This document shows, one piece after another, positions 24,000 through 34,399 of a stretch of DNA of 64,000 nucleotides. The DNA is taken from contig NC_016131.3 of NCBI RefSeq assembly GCF_000005505.3, positions 48,469,355 through 48,533,354 on the forward strand. The letters are read 5' to 3'. This stretch comes from Brachypodium distachyon. Lineage: Eukaryota; Streptophyta; Magnoliopsida; Poales; Poaceae. Position 1 is the first letter of the stretch. Each line of letters opens with the position of its first letter. The translations under genes were made by a program, and so were the position numbers. Under the pieces are notes generated by a model. It was given only the letters and a program-made list of their open reading frames with translations, had not been told where the DNA came from and did not search any database.

Positions 24000-25057
24000 G
24001 CGCTAGTAACTAAAAAGTTGCCAAAAGGCCCACGTTGGGTAATGGCACGGGCCCGCTACCCCTCTCCTGTTCCCCTTGCTGCTTTCGGCCCAGACATGCG
24101 GACGAAGCCCACTTGAACGCCAGACGGCGATGATGGGCCCTCTCTTCGCGCGGCGGTTGTGTGGCGTGGTGGCCGGCCCTCAGGCTCCGGGACAGCTACA
24201 AGGGCAGAGCAACGAACTGGCAGATCCTAGGCTCCCGCTGTCCCGCACCTGGATCACGTACCTGGGAGTGGGACTCCAGCACTTCTGGGGTTGCGACGTG
24301 ATCACATTATTGTAACACACAGACACACACAAAAATGAAGAAGTGATCACAGCTTGATTATACCTTTTTTTTTTCGATTCTTATGAAACGGCAACCTTCT
24401 ATCGATGAATGTTGACTAATTTTCACAGGTCAAAGTTTGCAGTACAGTTTTTCCATCTCTCGAAGATGAAAGCCTGCACTTTGTATTTCTCATGATCTTG
24501 AGTGGGGGTTAAATGTAGGGTTTTCTCCTCTTCTGCAATTTCTGAAAGAAAAATATTCAGATGTTCTGCACATTTTAACCACGAATGTCTAATTGAACAA
24601 CCTTAATTTTCTTATGTTTTTTAATACAAAGGGCGATCCCTCCGATTTCAATTAAGACAACCCTAATCATTTTTTAGATATAAAATGACTATTTATACCT
24701 ATTTTTTTTTTCTGAAAATACTGTTTTAACCCCAACTAGGCTTTTAGGTCGGTCTTCGGGCACAAAACTGAGGCCCGAGCCCGGCCCGGGATGGCGGGTA
24801 GTAAGGCATGTCAACCACTCGAGAACATGGTTCGAATATCCATGGTTGTTGGATACAAACATAACTACACTAGAAGTGAAACTATTCTTCTTTCTTCAAT
24901 TTTGTGCTACATTTTAAGATATATTAACTTGTACTGTTCTACATCAGAAAATCTGCAAGTTTTTCAACACCTATCGGTTGCATCAACAGAGGCCGACAGA
25001 ATAAATTAACAATGATGAATTAATTCCCCCCTACCTTCATGTAATTCTTGCAGTATG
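24000..25057. other. Gene-free spacer with a repeated segment
   Basis: 24000-24310 is GC-rich without a recognisable protein. 24464-24610 is the first of three copies of a segment with TCTCATGATCTTGAGTGGGG, CTCCTCTTCTGCAATTTCTG and TTCTGCACATTTTAACCAC; the others lie at 25905-26045 and 38215-38390. Confidence 0.5.
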
Positions 25058-25400
25058 GCCATTCTGGTTATGGTTATACTACACATGAGTGGCACCATTC
25101 AGCATCGCACTTATTGCGTTGTTGATTAACTAACTTTTAACCTCTGCTCACTCTGCCTCACTATATATCTTCGACCTTTTTCCATCATTTCGTTCATGCA
25201 TTCATTTTGTTGGTCGTTGGGTTATGTATGTGTTGCTAGCTAAGAGTTGAGATTTTAGAATAAACTGAACAAAGCTGCATGTTAGAACAAGTGCAGGATC
25301 GAGAACACGTTCTCACGAATATCAGCAAAGAGGAAACCGAGTTGTAGGACATCATATATGGTTTTCTCGATATCTGAGGTCGGCGGCACTGACATAGCAC
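25058..25400 (+). repeat. Array module M6
   Basis: CATTCTGGTTATGGTTATAC, then ATTCAGCATCGCACTTATTG, TGTTGATTAACTAAC, CTCTGCCTCACTATATATC (TATA 25161-25169) and GAGATTTTAGAATAAACTGA at 25249 (88 bp apart). GTTAGAACAAG and ACGTTCTCACGAATATCAGC follow. This is one of the best preserved modules. Confidence 0.75.
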
Positions 25401-25739
25401 GACTAAGATTTCATCTTTGCTGAGATGACTGGCACCAATTTTAGGTCCGATCGTGATAGCTGGGTGAAACATCATGCCAGTGGAGAGTGAACTTCTTATC
25501 CTTACCAACTCGCAAGTTTTCGAAGCCTAGGATTTGTCAAAACACGTGTTGAGCCCTTCAGCCTTGATGTAGGGCTGCAGCTGTGGACGTGCAAGTGTGT
25601 TCTCCATGCTTATAAATAAGATCTTAGTACTAATTTCATTTTGCCGGGCTTTGCCTTTGTCTTTCAAACCTATCATGTGTTGGAAAAGGATCGTAGTACT
25701 CAAATTGCTACAGGATGAAGAAGGCAGTGCGCATTGGCG

Positions 25740-25885
25740 TTTAAGACCCGCCGAACCGTTTTTTGACTAAAATGACACAATAATCCGAGTTCATGGACTA
25801 AAGTGTGCGTTTTCCGAGTTCATGGACTAAAGTGTTCATTTCTTCCGAGTTTATAGACTAGTGGTGTATTTTACTCTATATTTTT
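25740..25885. mobile_element. Solo terminal repeat of a MULE-like element
   Basis: ATTGGCGTTTAAGACCCGCCGAACC .. AAATGACACAATAATCC .. CATGGACTAAAGTG matches the long terminal inverted repeats of the element at 53525-54213. Only one end is present here. Confidence 0.65.
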
Positions 25886-25904
25886 TCCCTTGCCAGCAGA
25901 TGAA

Positions 25905-26330
25905 ACATGCATGGTGTATTTCTCATGATCTTGGGTGGGCGTTACATGTAGGGCTTTCTCCTCTTCTGCAATTTCTGAATAAAAGTTCTGCACATTTTAA
26001 CCACAATTGTCTAATTGGAAACAACCTTAACACTTTTTATGTCCTCAAAAGTTTTGCAGCATATTTTTTCCCTTGCACAGAAAAAAGGAAATAAAATAAG
26101 TAATCTTGCTTATTTGCTTCTGAATTTTACTACATATCCGCTGGAGAGCTTTAGATTTGACCAGGGCACACCTCAATCGATCGGATCCATATTATCATCC
26201 TTGGGAGGATTGCAGACTTACAGTGATGATACACAAATACTATAAGGCATACACATGGCTCATGAATCATGTCACTCCGCATCATACTTACTACAGTTTG
26301 GACTTTAGAGGGAACTGAAAATGGTTGTTC
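25905..26330 (+). repeat. Second copy of the CTTGGGTGGG segment with degenerate module M7
   Basis: 25905-26045 repeats 24464-24610 and 38215-38390. 26150-26290 (CTTGGGAGGATTGCAG, TGATGATACACA, CATGGCTCATG) repeats 38440-38580. It ends in a degraded core, GACTTTAGAGGGAACTGAAA at 26301, without a TATA box. Confidence 0.6.
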
Positions 26331-26342
26331 ATGAACAACATA

Positions 26343-26520
26343 CAGGGGCGGAATCAGGCCTATGGCAAATGGGGCTATAGCCCTAGGCATGTGATAGTTC
26401 ATACGTGTATGATCTGGTAATGAGTTGGCAAAATAAATTAATTAACAATGTATTAGCCCTAGTCTTTCACATTTAGCATAACTTAGCCCTAGCCTTTGGA
26501 CAATCCTGGATCCGCCACTG
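26343..26520. mobile_element. hAT-type MITE with 8-bp target duplication
   Basis: The ends CAGGGGCGGAATCAGG and CCTGGATCCGCCACTG are inverted repeats. The exact 8-bp duplication ACAACATA flanks the element at 26335-26342 and 26521-26528, diagnostic for hAT transposition. At 178 bp it is non-autonomous. It inserted just after degenerate module M7. Confidence 0.9.
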
Positions 26521-26619
26521 ACAACATATACGTGTGAACCGGACCGGTATTGTGAACAAACTAAATTTGTGCTCAGCTAGCCAACACGAGAAACCTTGTG
26601 ACATCTCATGAGCTACGCA

Positions 26620-26850
26620 CACCGTTTGACAGCATCACACTTATCAGGCTTCTGATTTAACTGGAGTAGAGAGCATTGCTCACTCCTTGTAATATATCTT
26701 CACACCATTTGGACCTTCTTTTTGCCGGTGTTCCTTTCATTGGTTGTCTGGCCATGAAATGGGTCTAGCTTCCTTGTCAGTACTGAACTCTTGATGCGTC
26801 TTCTTGCTGGTCAGCTGGGATTTTAGAAGAAACTGGAAGGGGATGCAGAA
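26620..26850 (+). repeat. Array module M8
   Basis: GACAGCATCACACTTATC, then TTGCTCACTCCTTGTAATATATC (TATA 26691-26698) and GGGATTTTAGAAGAAACTGG at 26817, 126 bp downstream. Confidence 0.6.
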
Positions 26851-27737
26851 AATTCTCCGTATGGCTTGTTGGTGCTGCATACTCGAGAAAATTTCGACAA
26901 GGAAATATGCAGACCCATTAGCAGTAGAATTGATTGATTGAAATGCCGCCAGCGTGCTCCAGGTGTGTAAAGTGGACTGAAATGTTCGTGTTGTAAACGA
27001 GTAAAAACCAGTAAACCATGAAACTGAAACTAGCGTAGGCATGCTACCGTTTTTGCAGATGAATCATCTAGCTAACTTGTGCAAGATATGTTCAGTTTAG
27101 TTAACCAGGGAAGAGTATTCCTCTACTGCTGAATGTCTCATACTAGAGATTTCATCGATCAAGTAATGAGGGATTGCGATCCATACTTCTAATTTGTGTG
27201 GCGCAATCAGGAGACTGGCCGAGTCAACGGTTGGACAAGAACAAAGTCTAGCAAACTTTGCAAACTCACGGCTAATCCTACTGTGATCAGGATGATTTCC
27301 TTCGGGCTTGTAACTGCATCACAGTACTACTTGGGTGTATTCTAGGAAAAAAAAAGTACATCTGTTTGTTATGCTGTAAATTATGATCCAGACTCCAGAG
27401 ACAGTACTTTCAAACATTCCATTAAGCGCAGGCTGTCAAAGACTTGTGCCAAAACTGAGTGATTATAAGTTTATAACATGAGTGCGAACTACTACTTATC
27501 TGAGAGCTTTGGATGCTGCCGAAAATTCTGCAAATTTTGATCCATTCCAGTAAATTCTGCCAGGTTAGATTGGAAATTAGACATCAGTTAATTGTCAATC
27601 TAGAGTTTGATTCATTAATCTAGATTGCAGAGGCTCATCATAGCGCGCTTGAATCAATATTACCTTTACGCATTCTGGCTTATCTAGATTGCAGAGGCTT
27701 ATCATGGCCATTAATTTGAGAAAATATCGCGATCTCC
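26851..27737. other. Gene-free spacer between modules M8 and M9
   Basis: AT-rich sequence without a supported frame. A phrase GTGTATTCTAGGAAAAAAAAAG at 27336 resembles the 3' tail of the LINE ending at 36655 and may be a scrap of the same family. TTATCTAGATTGCAGAGGCT is repeated in short form at 27616 and 27680. Confidence 0.4.
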
Positions 27738-28040
27738 TTCATGCTGTTGTTATTTCAGGGTCATGCATATAGCATTCCTCATGAGTTATATAGTTTGGGT
27801 GAAAGTCAAAATTTGTGTGCTATTGAAGACTTTTAGCCACTACTCATTCTGCCTCACCATATATATCTTCATAGCATTTCCCCTGTTATGAATATGCATC
27901 CCTTCAATTGGCATTGTGTTATGTGTCTTGCATAATGAGCTGAGATTTTAGAAAAAACTGAAAATATGTTGGCGTCGAAATAAGTTGAGGGTCGAGAATC
28001 ACGTTCTCCTGTATATCAGTAAAGACTGCGTAAAACCACT
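27738..28040 (+). repeat. Array module M9
   Basis: TTCATGCTGTTGTTATTTCAGG, TCATGAGTTATATAG, ATTCTGCCTCACCATATATATC (TATA 27859-27866), then TGAGATTTTAGAAAAAACTG (core 27942), and GAGGGTCGAGAATCACGTTC. TATA to core is 83 bp. Confidence 0.7.
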
Positions 28041-28727
28041 GTGATTAAGTATAGTCTGCAGAGTGGTTGAACACGAGGGCACTCGCATGAGTATGACTGC
28101 AGTTCCATTTTTGTTCTTGCGACTCATGCTGACTTTAGATCTGATCGTGAGAACTCAAGGGAACCGGGTTTAAATGAGGGTTTCTTTTTTTAGTTTCATG
28201 AGCTTATGAGGCATTAAGGCCTAGAAAATGTCAAAACGTGTTTGTGTGGAGCTTCAAGCCATCATAGTGATTAATATGTTTTGCATCTACCCCATGCCAA
28301 TCTTCGTTTCAAAATGTACCATGTGTGATAAAATGTATAAAAGTCATCAAGGGAGCACACGTGATTCCCGTGGTTATAAGCCCTACATAGATAAATTTAG
28401 TTTGAGTAGATACACTAAACATTATGCATTTGCAATTAACGGTCGGGCAAAGAACAAAGTCTCGTATACAAACTTCAGGTTGGGCTTGGAACTTGAATAA
28501 AGTTTGAGATGATTTAAAAAAATTATACACATGGTTATAGCACATTAACATGATAAAACCAGTCCCTTTTGCAAGTAATATGGAGTATGTCTTTTTATGC
28601 TGAAATTAATACACAGACTTCAGAGACAATGTAATTTCAACACTGCTAACCCAGAGTTCATTTGCTTGCATCAGTATTACCTCTACCAGACTACAGCACC
28701 ATTAGGTTGAAAACAGTATGATTTTCA
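28041..28727. other. Gene-free spacer between modules M9 and M10
   Basis: No recognisable protein, RNA or transposon. A 90-codon plus-strand frame at 28228-28500 has no family features and is not called. Confidence 0.4.
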
Positions 28728-28990
28728 TCATGCAGTTGTTATTTTAGGGTCATGCTATCTCATTGCTCATGAGTTACACAGTTTAGCGTCACGCTTAGTC
28801 CATTCTCTGCCTCACTATATATGCTGCCTGAACTTTGCTCCAATTTTCCTCTCATTTCACAGTTAATCTGGGTGTGGCATGTAGCTGTATCCTCATCCAT
28901 CTAGGAAACTACTTCGGCTCCTTTTGGAGAAACTTATGATGCACGGGTAACAATGTAAGTGAGATTTTGGAGCAAACTGAAACTCAAAGG
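28728..28990 (+). repeat. Array module M10
   Basis: TTCATCATGCAGTTGTTATTTTAGGG, CTCATGAGTTACACAG, CTCTGCCTCACTATATATGC (TATA 28813-28822), CATCTAGGAAACTAC and GAGATTTTGGAGCAAACTGA at 28961, 148 bp from the TATA. The AAACTAC block recurs alone at about 29440, next to the gene at 29653. Confidence 0.7.
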
Positions 28991-29409
28991 TTTCAACCGT
29001 GTTGAACAAATGGGAGTTCCCTGCTCGAGAAAACTTTATCCAGATTGTTTCAGGTTGCTTTTAATTTTTGCTTGAGAAGGGAATTTTAATGAGTCATCTG
29101 TTCATGTTTGTTTTGTCAAACTCCAGTTCTAAAATGTTTGTAAATTCAGTTTAGCAACGAAGCTTTTTCCTTTTTACCTCAAGTTTTATGTTGGACTTGT
29201 AAAACTCGGTTAGAAGTTTTCACCTCCATTCTTTAGACAAAGTTCATTTCATCCGTTTCAAAATAAAATAAAGAAAATTAGCATCTTTGCGTTAGAAACT
29301 TGACAAAATGCCACATCTTTTTTTGTAGTTTGCCTCAAATGCACACATTAGCTAGTCGCTCACCTCAAGTTGCTCCAACTTCACACCAAAGTTCCTCTCA
29401 TTTCTCAGT

Positions 29410-29652
29410 TCAAGGGCATATGTAGCTCATCCAGCTACGAAACTACTTTTGGTGGGGGAAGTATTACCCCTATTCCGATTCGACGGAGGATTACTGAATT
29501 GATACGAATTCAGGTAATTAAAGATCAAACCGATTCGCTTGCCAATCGGTCTTGTTTTCCCTTCTCTTCTTCTTCTTATAAGCGCAGGGAGGGATTTCTT
29601 GGCACATATCAGACGACGGGCGCCGGGCGCCGGAGAAGAAGAAGAAGAAACC
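29410..29652 (+). promoter_or_regulatory. Duplicated promoter/leader of copy 2
   Basis: From about 29460 the sequence parallels the upstream region of copy 1: ATTCCGATTCGACGGAGGATT, GATCAAACCGATTCGCTTGCC and a pyrimidine-rich leader ending GAAGAAGAAGAAACC before the ATG. The preceding bases belong to an array-module fragment, so the duplicated gene landed in or beside the array. Confidence 0.5.
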
Positions 29653-30735
29653 ATGCCGAAGCGCCAGTCGACGCCTGAGCCATGTGGCCATAATATCACG
29701 GCCAAACGCCGGCAGCAGACGCGGCGGCAGCGGCATCTCTATCTCGTCGTGGACGATTGGGAAAGAGGATACAGCGTCCGCAAGATCGACCTCGAATCCT
29801 CCTCCGACCTGCAAGCGGCGGATCCGGAGCCGGAGCCGCTCCCGGAGCCCCCCGTGGTGCGATTCGAGGGCAAGCATTGCCACCTCCAGCTCTTCGGCGT
29901 TCACGGCACCAAGATCCTCGCCATGCCGGCCTACGGCGCCGCCGACTTCCCCATCTACGACACCCAGACCACGGCCATCACCCTCTGCGCGCACCCAGAC
30001 AACCTCAGATCGACATTCCCCGTCATCCTGGCATCCATCGACGGCGCGCTTCACATGATACGGGGCTCCTGCCTGTTCGTCCTCGACGCCCCGCCGCCGC
30101 CGGCGGCCTATCACAGGGCCGGCGACCAGCCATGGACGTGGACAACCAAGCTGTCGGACCTCCCGTTCGCGACCCCGCACTTGAAATCCTTCGCGCTGCA
30201 CCCGGACGGGCGGACGCTCTTCGTCTCCGCCAGGAGGGGCACCTTCTCCGTGGACGCCCAGAGCCTCCGGTCCACGCGCCATGGCGGCTGGAGCTTGCCG
30301 TTCCAAGGCGAGGCCTTGTTCGACAAGGCGCTCAATGCCTGGGTCGGGCTCTGCGCTTACGAGGGCGGCGTTGGGAATCTCTGCTCTTGCGATGTTGTCG
30401 AAGCCGAATGCCGGACCATGCCGGCGTGGAAGCTCGGCAAGGACCGGCTGTTCTGCGCCGGCGACAAGAAGAGGAGGCACCTTGGCGCCAAGCTGCTCGC
30501 CATGGGCGGCGACGGCGAGAGCAGTGACTACTGCCTTGTCGAGTCCGCGGTGCACGAGGATGAGGAACCTGCTGGGACAAGGCACCGTGTGTTCCATGTC
30601 ACCGTGTTTGGGCTAGAGTACGATGAAGACGGGGCGCTGAGGACGACGACACGGCGAAGGGCTGGCTCGTATGAGATGAGGGTTGCTCATGATCATACTG
30701 ACCGGTTGAGGAGTCCTGCGGCATTCTCGCTCTGA
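29653..30735 (+). CDS. Grass-expanded protein of unknown function (DUF1618-like), copy 2
   Basis: Intronless, 360 aa, clearly paralogous to the gene at 1957-3051 along its whole length. The start MPKRQSTPEPCGHN matches copy 1, and no ATG lies upstream in the frame. Shared blocks: LYLVVDDWERGYSVRKIDLE, a Pro/Glu-rich linker (PEPEPLPEPPVV), HGTKILAMPAYGAADFPIYD, FALHPDGRTLFVS, WVGLCAYEGGVGNLC, FHVTVFGLEYDEDGALRTT and the end SPAAFSL. Differences are spread as substitutions and small indels, with no stop or frameshift, so both copies look functional. The family function is unknown. Copy 2 is in the opposite orientation, about 27 kb away. Confidence 0.85.
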   Translation: MPKRQSTPEPCGHNITAKRRQQTRRQRHLYLVVDDWERGYSVRKIDLESSSDLQAADPEPEPLPEPPVVRFEGKHCHLQLFGVHGTKILAMPAYGAADFPIYDTQTTAITLCAHPDNLRSTFPVILASIDGALHMIRGSCLFVLDAPPPPAAYHRAGDQPWTWTTKLSDLPFATPHLKSFALHPDGRTLFVSARRGTFSVDAQSLRSTRHGGWSLPFQGEALFDKALNAWVGLCAYEGGVGNLCSCDVVEAECRTMPAWKLGKDRLFCAGDKKRRHLGAKLLAMGGDGESSDYCLVESAVHEDEEPAGTRHRVFHVTVFGLEYDEDGALRTTTRRRAGSYEMRVAHDHTDRLRSPAAFSL

Positions 30736-31389
30736 GTTTGGGAGTATTCGAGTTAGGGAGCAATGAGACTGCTTAGTTGGAAGTTTGAGATTAGTTGCAA
30801 GTTCATGCATCCAACTTGTATTTCAAAGCTTGAAATATTGTTAATCATTCGTGTTGAGATTTCAGATTCTTGAGCTGCACAGCCCCTCCCATTTGCAAAG
30901 CTAGGAAGCACAGATACGTTGATACGTATCCGAACCTTAAGACGCGATACGGGGATATTACGATACGTCAATTTTTTAAAACATAGATACGGAGATACGC
31001 TTCTATATACAGAGTTTATGTTAAATAATAAAAAATTCAGAAAGTAAAGATTTTTATATGAGAAACAGTCAAAAATTGTAGAGCATTTTTACGGTATCCC
31101 GGTACTTCAAAAAATATGAACGGGAGTGCCAAACAAATCTGATCATCCATGTTAGAGGGCAATTTAGTCATTTTTTGAAGAGTGTTTTTTTCCTTTGTCA
31201 TTCCATTTTAAAAGATGCTAAAATACCCGCATGCTCAGAGCTCCCAGCCTGTGGCCGTTTCCGCACCGTTGGATTGCTGGCTTCGGCTGGCGTAAGGCGA
31301 AGCGTCCGTTCTTGAAACATAATCCTTGAGGTCCAGGTATTGTGGAATTTGATGATGTAAATGGAAAGGTGCATACCGTCTCCGTTGCT
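30736..31389. other. 3' flank of copy 2, no gene
   Basis: Contains repeated GATACG phrases (30912-31000: GATACGTTGATACGTATCC, GCGATACGGGGATATTACGA) typical of transposon-derived grass intergenic DNA. No coding region is supported. Confidence 0.4.
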
Positions 31390-31900
31390 GGATTGCTCGA
31401 AGACTGTTACCATCTTTTCTTCAGTTGCTCCCTTAGTGCCCTTTGCTGGGACAAGATTGGCATTTAACCGGGTGAGTGCCTTCAGATGATCTCGAGAACA
31501 GGATCATCTCTGCCAGAAATTCTATCTGTGGGCCTGCTTTCATGATGATTTTTACTTGTGCTGCTTGGCATATTTGGAGGCAGCGCAATGATGTTGTCTT
31601 CGATAGGAACCTCTCTATGTTACTTGTTGGCTTGTCTGCTTCAGGCATGAATTGTTGTATCACCTCTCTAGGTTTATGGTGGCTATTAGGCCTGCCATTT
31701 TCTGAATGGCTGAAGTCTGTTGTTTCTATATAACTTGGCTCTTTATGTTAGTTGGTCCTCCTCTGCTTGTTGTGTCATGTATCCTCTTGTGTGTGTCTTT
31801 TCTTGTGTCTCAGAGTCAGGGGTTCCTTTTCCCCTATTTTGTACATACTGTTCGTTTAATATAATCACCGTAATTCTGTTTGTCTCTATTATGCTTGCTT
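31390..31900 (+). mobile_element. LINE (L1-type) 3' fragment
   Basis: Conceptual translation gives HHLFFSCSLSALCWDKIG, the reverse-transcriptase-associated zinc-binding region. After a frameshift it gives AAWHIWRQRNDVVFDRN, the W-x-IW-x-x-RND motif near the end of plant L1 ORF2. The catalytic part is absent. Confidence 0.7.
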
Positions 31901-31960
31901 CTGGAACTAATTGACGAGTGATATGTTCAAAGACAGTGTCCTAGTTGTCGCATGAATACT

Positions 31961-32066
31961 ATCAAGCATTTCATGTTTAGTTGTACACAATGTCGGTTAT
32001 CAGTTAGTATCATCATCCAATCAAGCATTTCATGTTTAGTTCTACACAATGCCGGTTATCAGTTAG
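31961..32066 (+). repeat. Two tandem copies of a 59-bp unit
   Basis: ATCAAGCATTTCATGTTTAG occurs at 31961 and 32020, each followed by TACACAATG.CGGTTATCAG. The copies differ by few bases, so the duplication is recent. Confidence 0.8.
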
Positions 32067-33420
32067 GATTATCTGTATTTCACGCAAAATCCCCCAGTTG
32101 GCCCGTGCGCCAAGCGGACAGGGGCGCGACCAGGCCGCTAGTCTCGATAGAAGCTAGGGGCCGCCGGCTCCCGATAGATCCGGAGCATCTCGGTGGCAAC
32201 CCAGCCCGATCGAATTTTCGTTAACTGTTGGGAACAAAGCCTCTGATTGATTCGGAGTACGTAGGTTGCTACAGGCCGATTGATTTGCAGGACTTAGATT
32301 GCTACAACCCTATTGATTTGGAGAAGGTAGGTTGCTCCAACCTGATTGAAATTAGTATCGCTAGATTCGTTATCAAAAGTACTTCATGATGCTTGTGGTT
32401 TCATGTCATATAAACCACAATTTAAAGAGTAATTTATGATCAAAGTCTTGTCTTAATGAAAACTAATATGCCATTCTTTAAGGAACGGAGGGAGTAGCAA
32501 ACAAATATCAGCATATACAATGTCAAACCAAACTAATGATCTTCATTTTATAGTGTGGGTTTTGCTATTTTTTGTTACAAGGTTTGTCAAGTTTGAAAAT
32601 AAATAAGAGTTAGAGAAACTCCAGCGAGGAGACCCATTTGGGCCGAATCGGTGAAAACACAAAACGCGCCCCCCAGCGAGGCAACCCATTTCCGCTGGCA
32701 TCCGTATTTTGGTCGGCCGTGACCCATTTCCATCTCAAATTTGGGTTGGAAATGGGTCGGAGCGGACATCACTTTGCACTGTAGTTGTCCTCCTTTTTCC
32801 TCCTGTGGCCTGCATGTCTATGACAAATAAAACGGACCAAATGAGTGGTCTCGTTGGGGCACTGGCAGACCAAACAGACAAAATCCTTTAAACTGTCCGA
32901 ACCACGACCCAAATGGACAAAAACGACGACAAGACATGCCGAAAATGATTGCCCTTAAACGTGCTCTCCAGCGCGGCGGCCGGGGCCAGGGGCAGGGCTC
33001 CCTCCCTCCAGCACGGCGGCGGCGGACGGGGCCAGAGGCGGCGCCCGCTCCCTCCAGCTCGGCGACGACAACAGATCGGGATGGAGGCCAGGGGTGGGCC
33101 TACGGCCCGTGCTACCTGGGCTGTAGCAGGGGTCCGGCCCAAGTGAAGAACACATCATACGTGATAAGCCTAGCCGGCAGCCCCCCAAGGCGCAGCCGTT
33201 TCTTCAGCCCAGCAGGCCAGCACCATCGCTGTGAAATTGTGAATCGTGATCGCTCTCTCGCTCGCTCCAGGCGTATCGATCGATCCTGACCCACGCCGTC
33301 CCACGAGCAGTTGGTCACAGATCGGAAGCCACACAGTTTGCTACAGTTTGTGAATGTAGTTCTGTAAAAGGTGCCTTTTAACTAACTGTAACATATGGGA
33401 GCAATAGCCTGCCGTCTGTA
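32067..33420. mobile_element. Mosaic of transposon remnants
   Basis: 32620-32945 holds AACTCCAGCGAGGAGACCCA, CCCAGCGAGGCAACCCATT and GACCCAAATGGAC phrases typical of a grass MITE family. A lone Stowaway end (AACGGAGGGAGTAG) is at about 32483. 32950-33300 is GC-rich without a credible gene. Confidence 0.45.
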
Positions 33421-33469
33421 GAAACTAATTATTGTCAGGTAGTGTGTTTAATATGTATGGTTCATACAG

Positions 33470-33777
33470 GTGGGTGCTGGTGGTGGGGCTGAAGAAGCTG
33501 CTTTGTCTGTGTACTTGGAGAATCTTGTTACAACTCTTGGATCTAGGGAACAATTAGCAATTGCTGAATTCGCAGAATCTTTGTGATGAAAGGCCCTCTC
33601 TGTTAATAATATACTTGCATACTGAACCACATAATATACTAATGGGAGTATTGCTGTGTGATGAAAGGTCCTCTCTGTTAATAAAACAAAATATGCAACT
33701 GAGCTTTGTTTAAGGATAGCTTACCACGTGGTATATACACCGCTCAAACAAAGGCTGATAAGCAATACTATTCAAGG
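33470..33777 (+). pseudogene. Exon fragments of chaperonin CCT1 (TCP-1 alpha)
   Basis: After a TACAG acceptor, 33470-33586 reads VGAGGGAEEAALSVYLENLV followed by TTLGSREQLAIAEFAESL and an immediate TGA. This matches the apical/equatorial junction of TCP-1 alpha as I recall it. A second fragment at about 33712-33777 retains TAQTKADKQYYS next to an AG|GTAATT donor, but it is interrupted by a 10-bp insertion after AYH. The residues normally between them are missing, and no other part of the 540-aa protein is present. This is a captured or broken gene fragment, not a gene. Confidence 0.8.
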
Positions 33778-33799
33778 TAATTACTGAGTTTATAATCTA

Positions 33800-33865
33800 C
33801 TCCCTCCGTTCCTAAATTCTTGTCATTGTTTTAGTTCAACGACAAGAATTTAGAAACGGAGGGAG
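33800..33865. mobile_element. Stowaway MITE, 66 bp
   Basis: The ends CTCCCTCCGTTCCTAAATTC and its complement TAGAAACGGAGGGAG fold into one hairpin. TA duplications lie at 33798-33799 and 33866-33867. Confidence 0.9.
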
Positions 33866-34258
33866 TATGTTACATGTCTCAACAATTTATGGTTCTGCTA
33901 TGTCACATTTGCAAAGATATATGCCTTTGAAGACAATTATGTGCCCTGGGAATCTGGGATGTGCGCATCAAGTTTCTTGTACAGTACACTGCAAGCTCCA
34001 TCTCAAGTTCCCACTTTGAGCTTCCTTTTGTAGAGTGCCAGAACACTCGTACTCGTGATTATAATTTTGAACTTGGTCGTTGGGGAAGTGCACCTAAATG
34101 CATAATTTGGTGACAGTAACTGCTTCAAGATTATTATTTTCACTTCAATGTATTTATTTGCCCATCGCTGTTTCAATTTGTGTTTTGCTCTGCAATGAGC
34201 AAAGTATAAATTTGTTCCTTGCAGTTTGCCACAGTGCAGCCGTTAGTATTGTTTTCTA

Positions 34259-34329
34259 CTCTCTCGTTCCTAAATACTTGTCGTGGTTTTAGCACTAAAA
34301 CCACGACAAGTATTTAGGAACGGAGGGAG
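34259..34329. mobile_element. Stowaway MITE, 71 bp, nearly perfect hairpin
   Basis: CTAAATACTTGTCGTGGTTT pairs with AAACCACGACAAGTATTTAG around a loop of a few bases. The ends are CTCTCTCGTTCC and GGAACGGAGGGAG, with TA at 34257-34258 and 34330-34331. The stem is close to perfect, so the insertion is young. Confidence 0.9.
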
Positions 34330-34399
34330 TAGAATACTAGCCGTTAGTATTGTGAGGATCGATGTCATGATCAAGCTCGCTAAAAGGAAGGGTCTGGGA

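Noticed and set aside
24076..24315. 79-codon plus-strand frame in GC-rich DNA
   Set aside because: No recognisable domain, no conserved copy in the other repeat units, short and compositionally driven.
15820..29000. Box C/D snoRNA or microRNA cluster as explanation of the GAGATTTTAG..CTGA repeats
   Set aside because: CTGA is present but no properly spaced TGATGA C box or terminal stem, and no hairpin with a known plant miRNA sequence was found.
29518..30597. 359-codon minus-strand frame over copy 2
   Set aside because: Antisense shadow that mirrors the called protein; no similarity to any known family.
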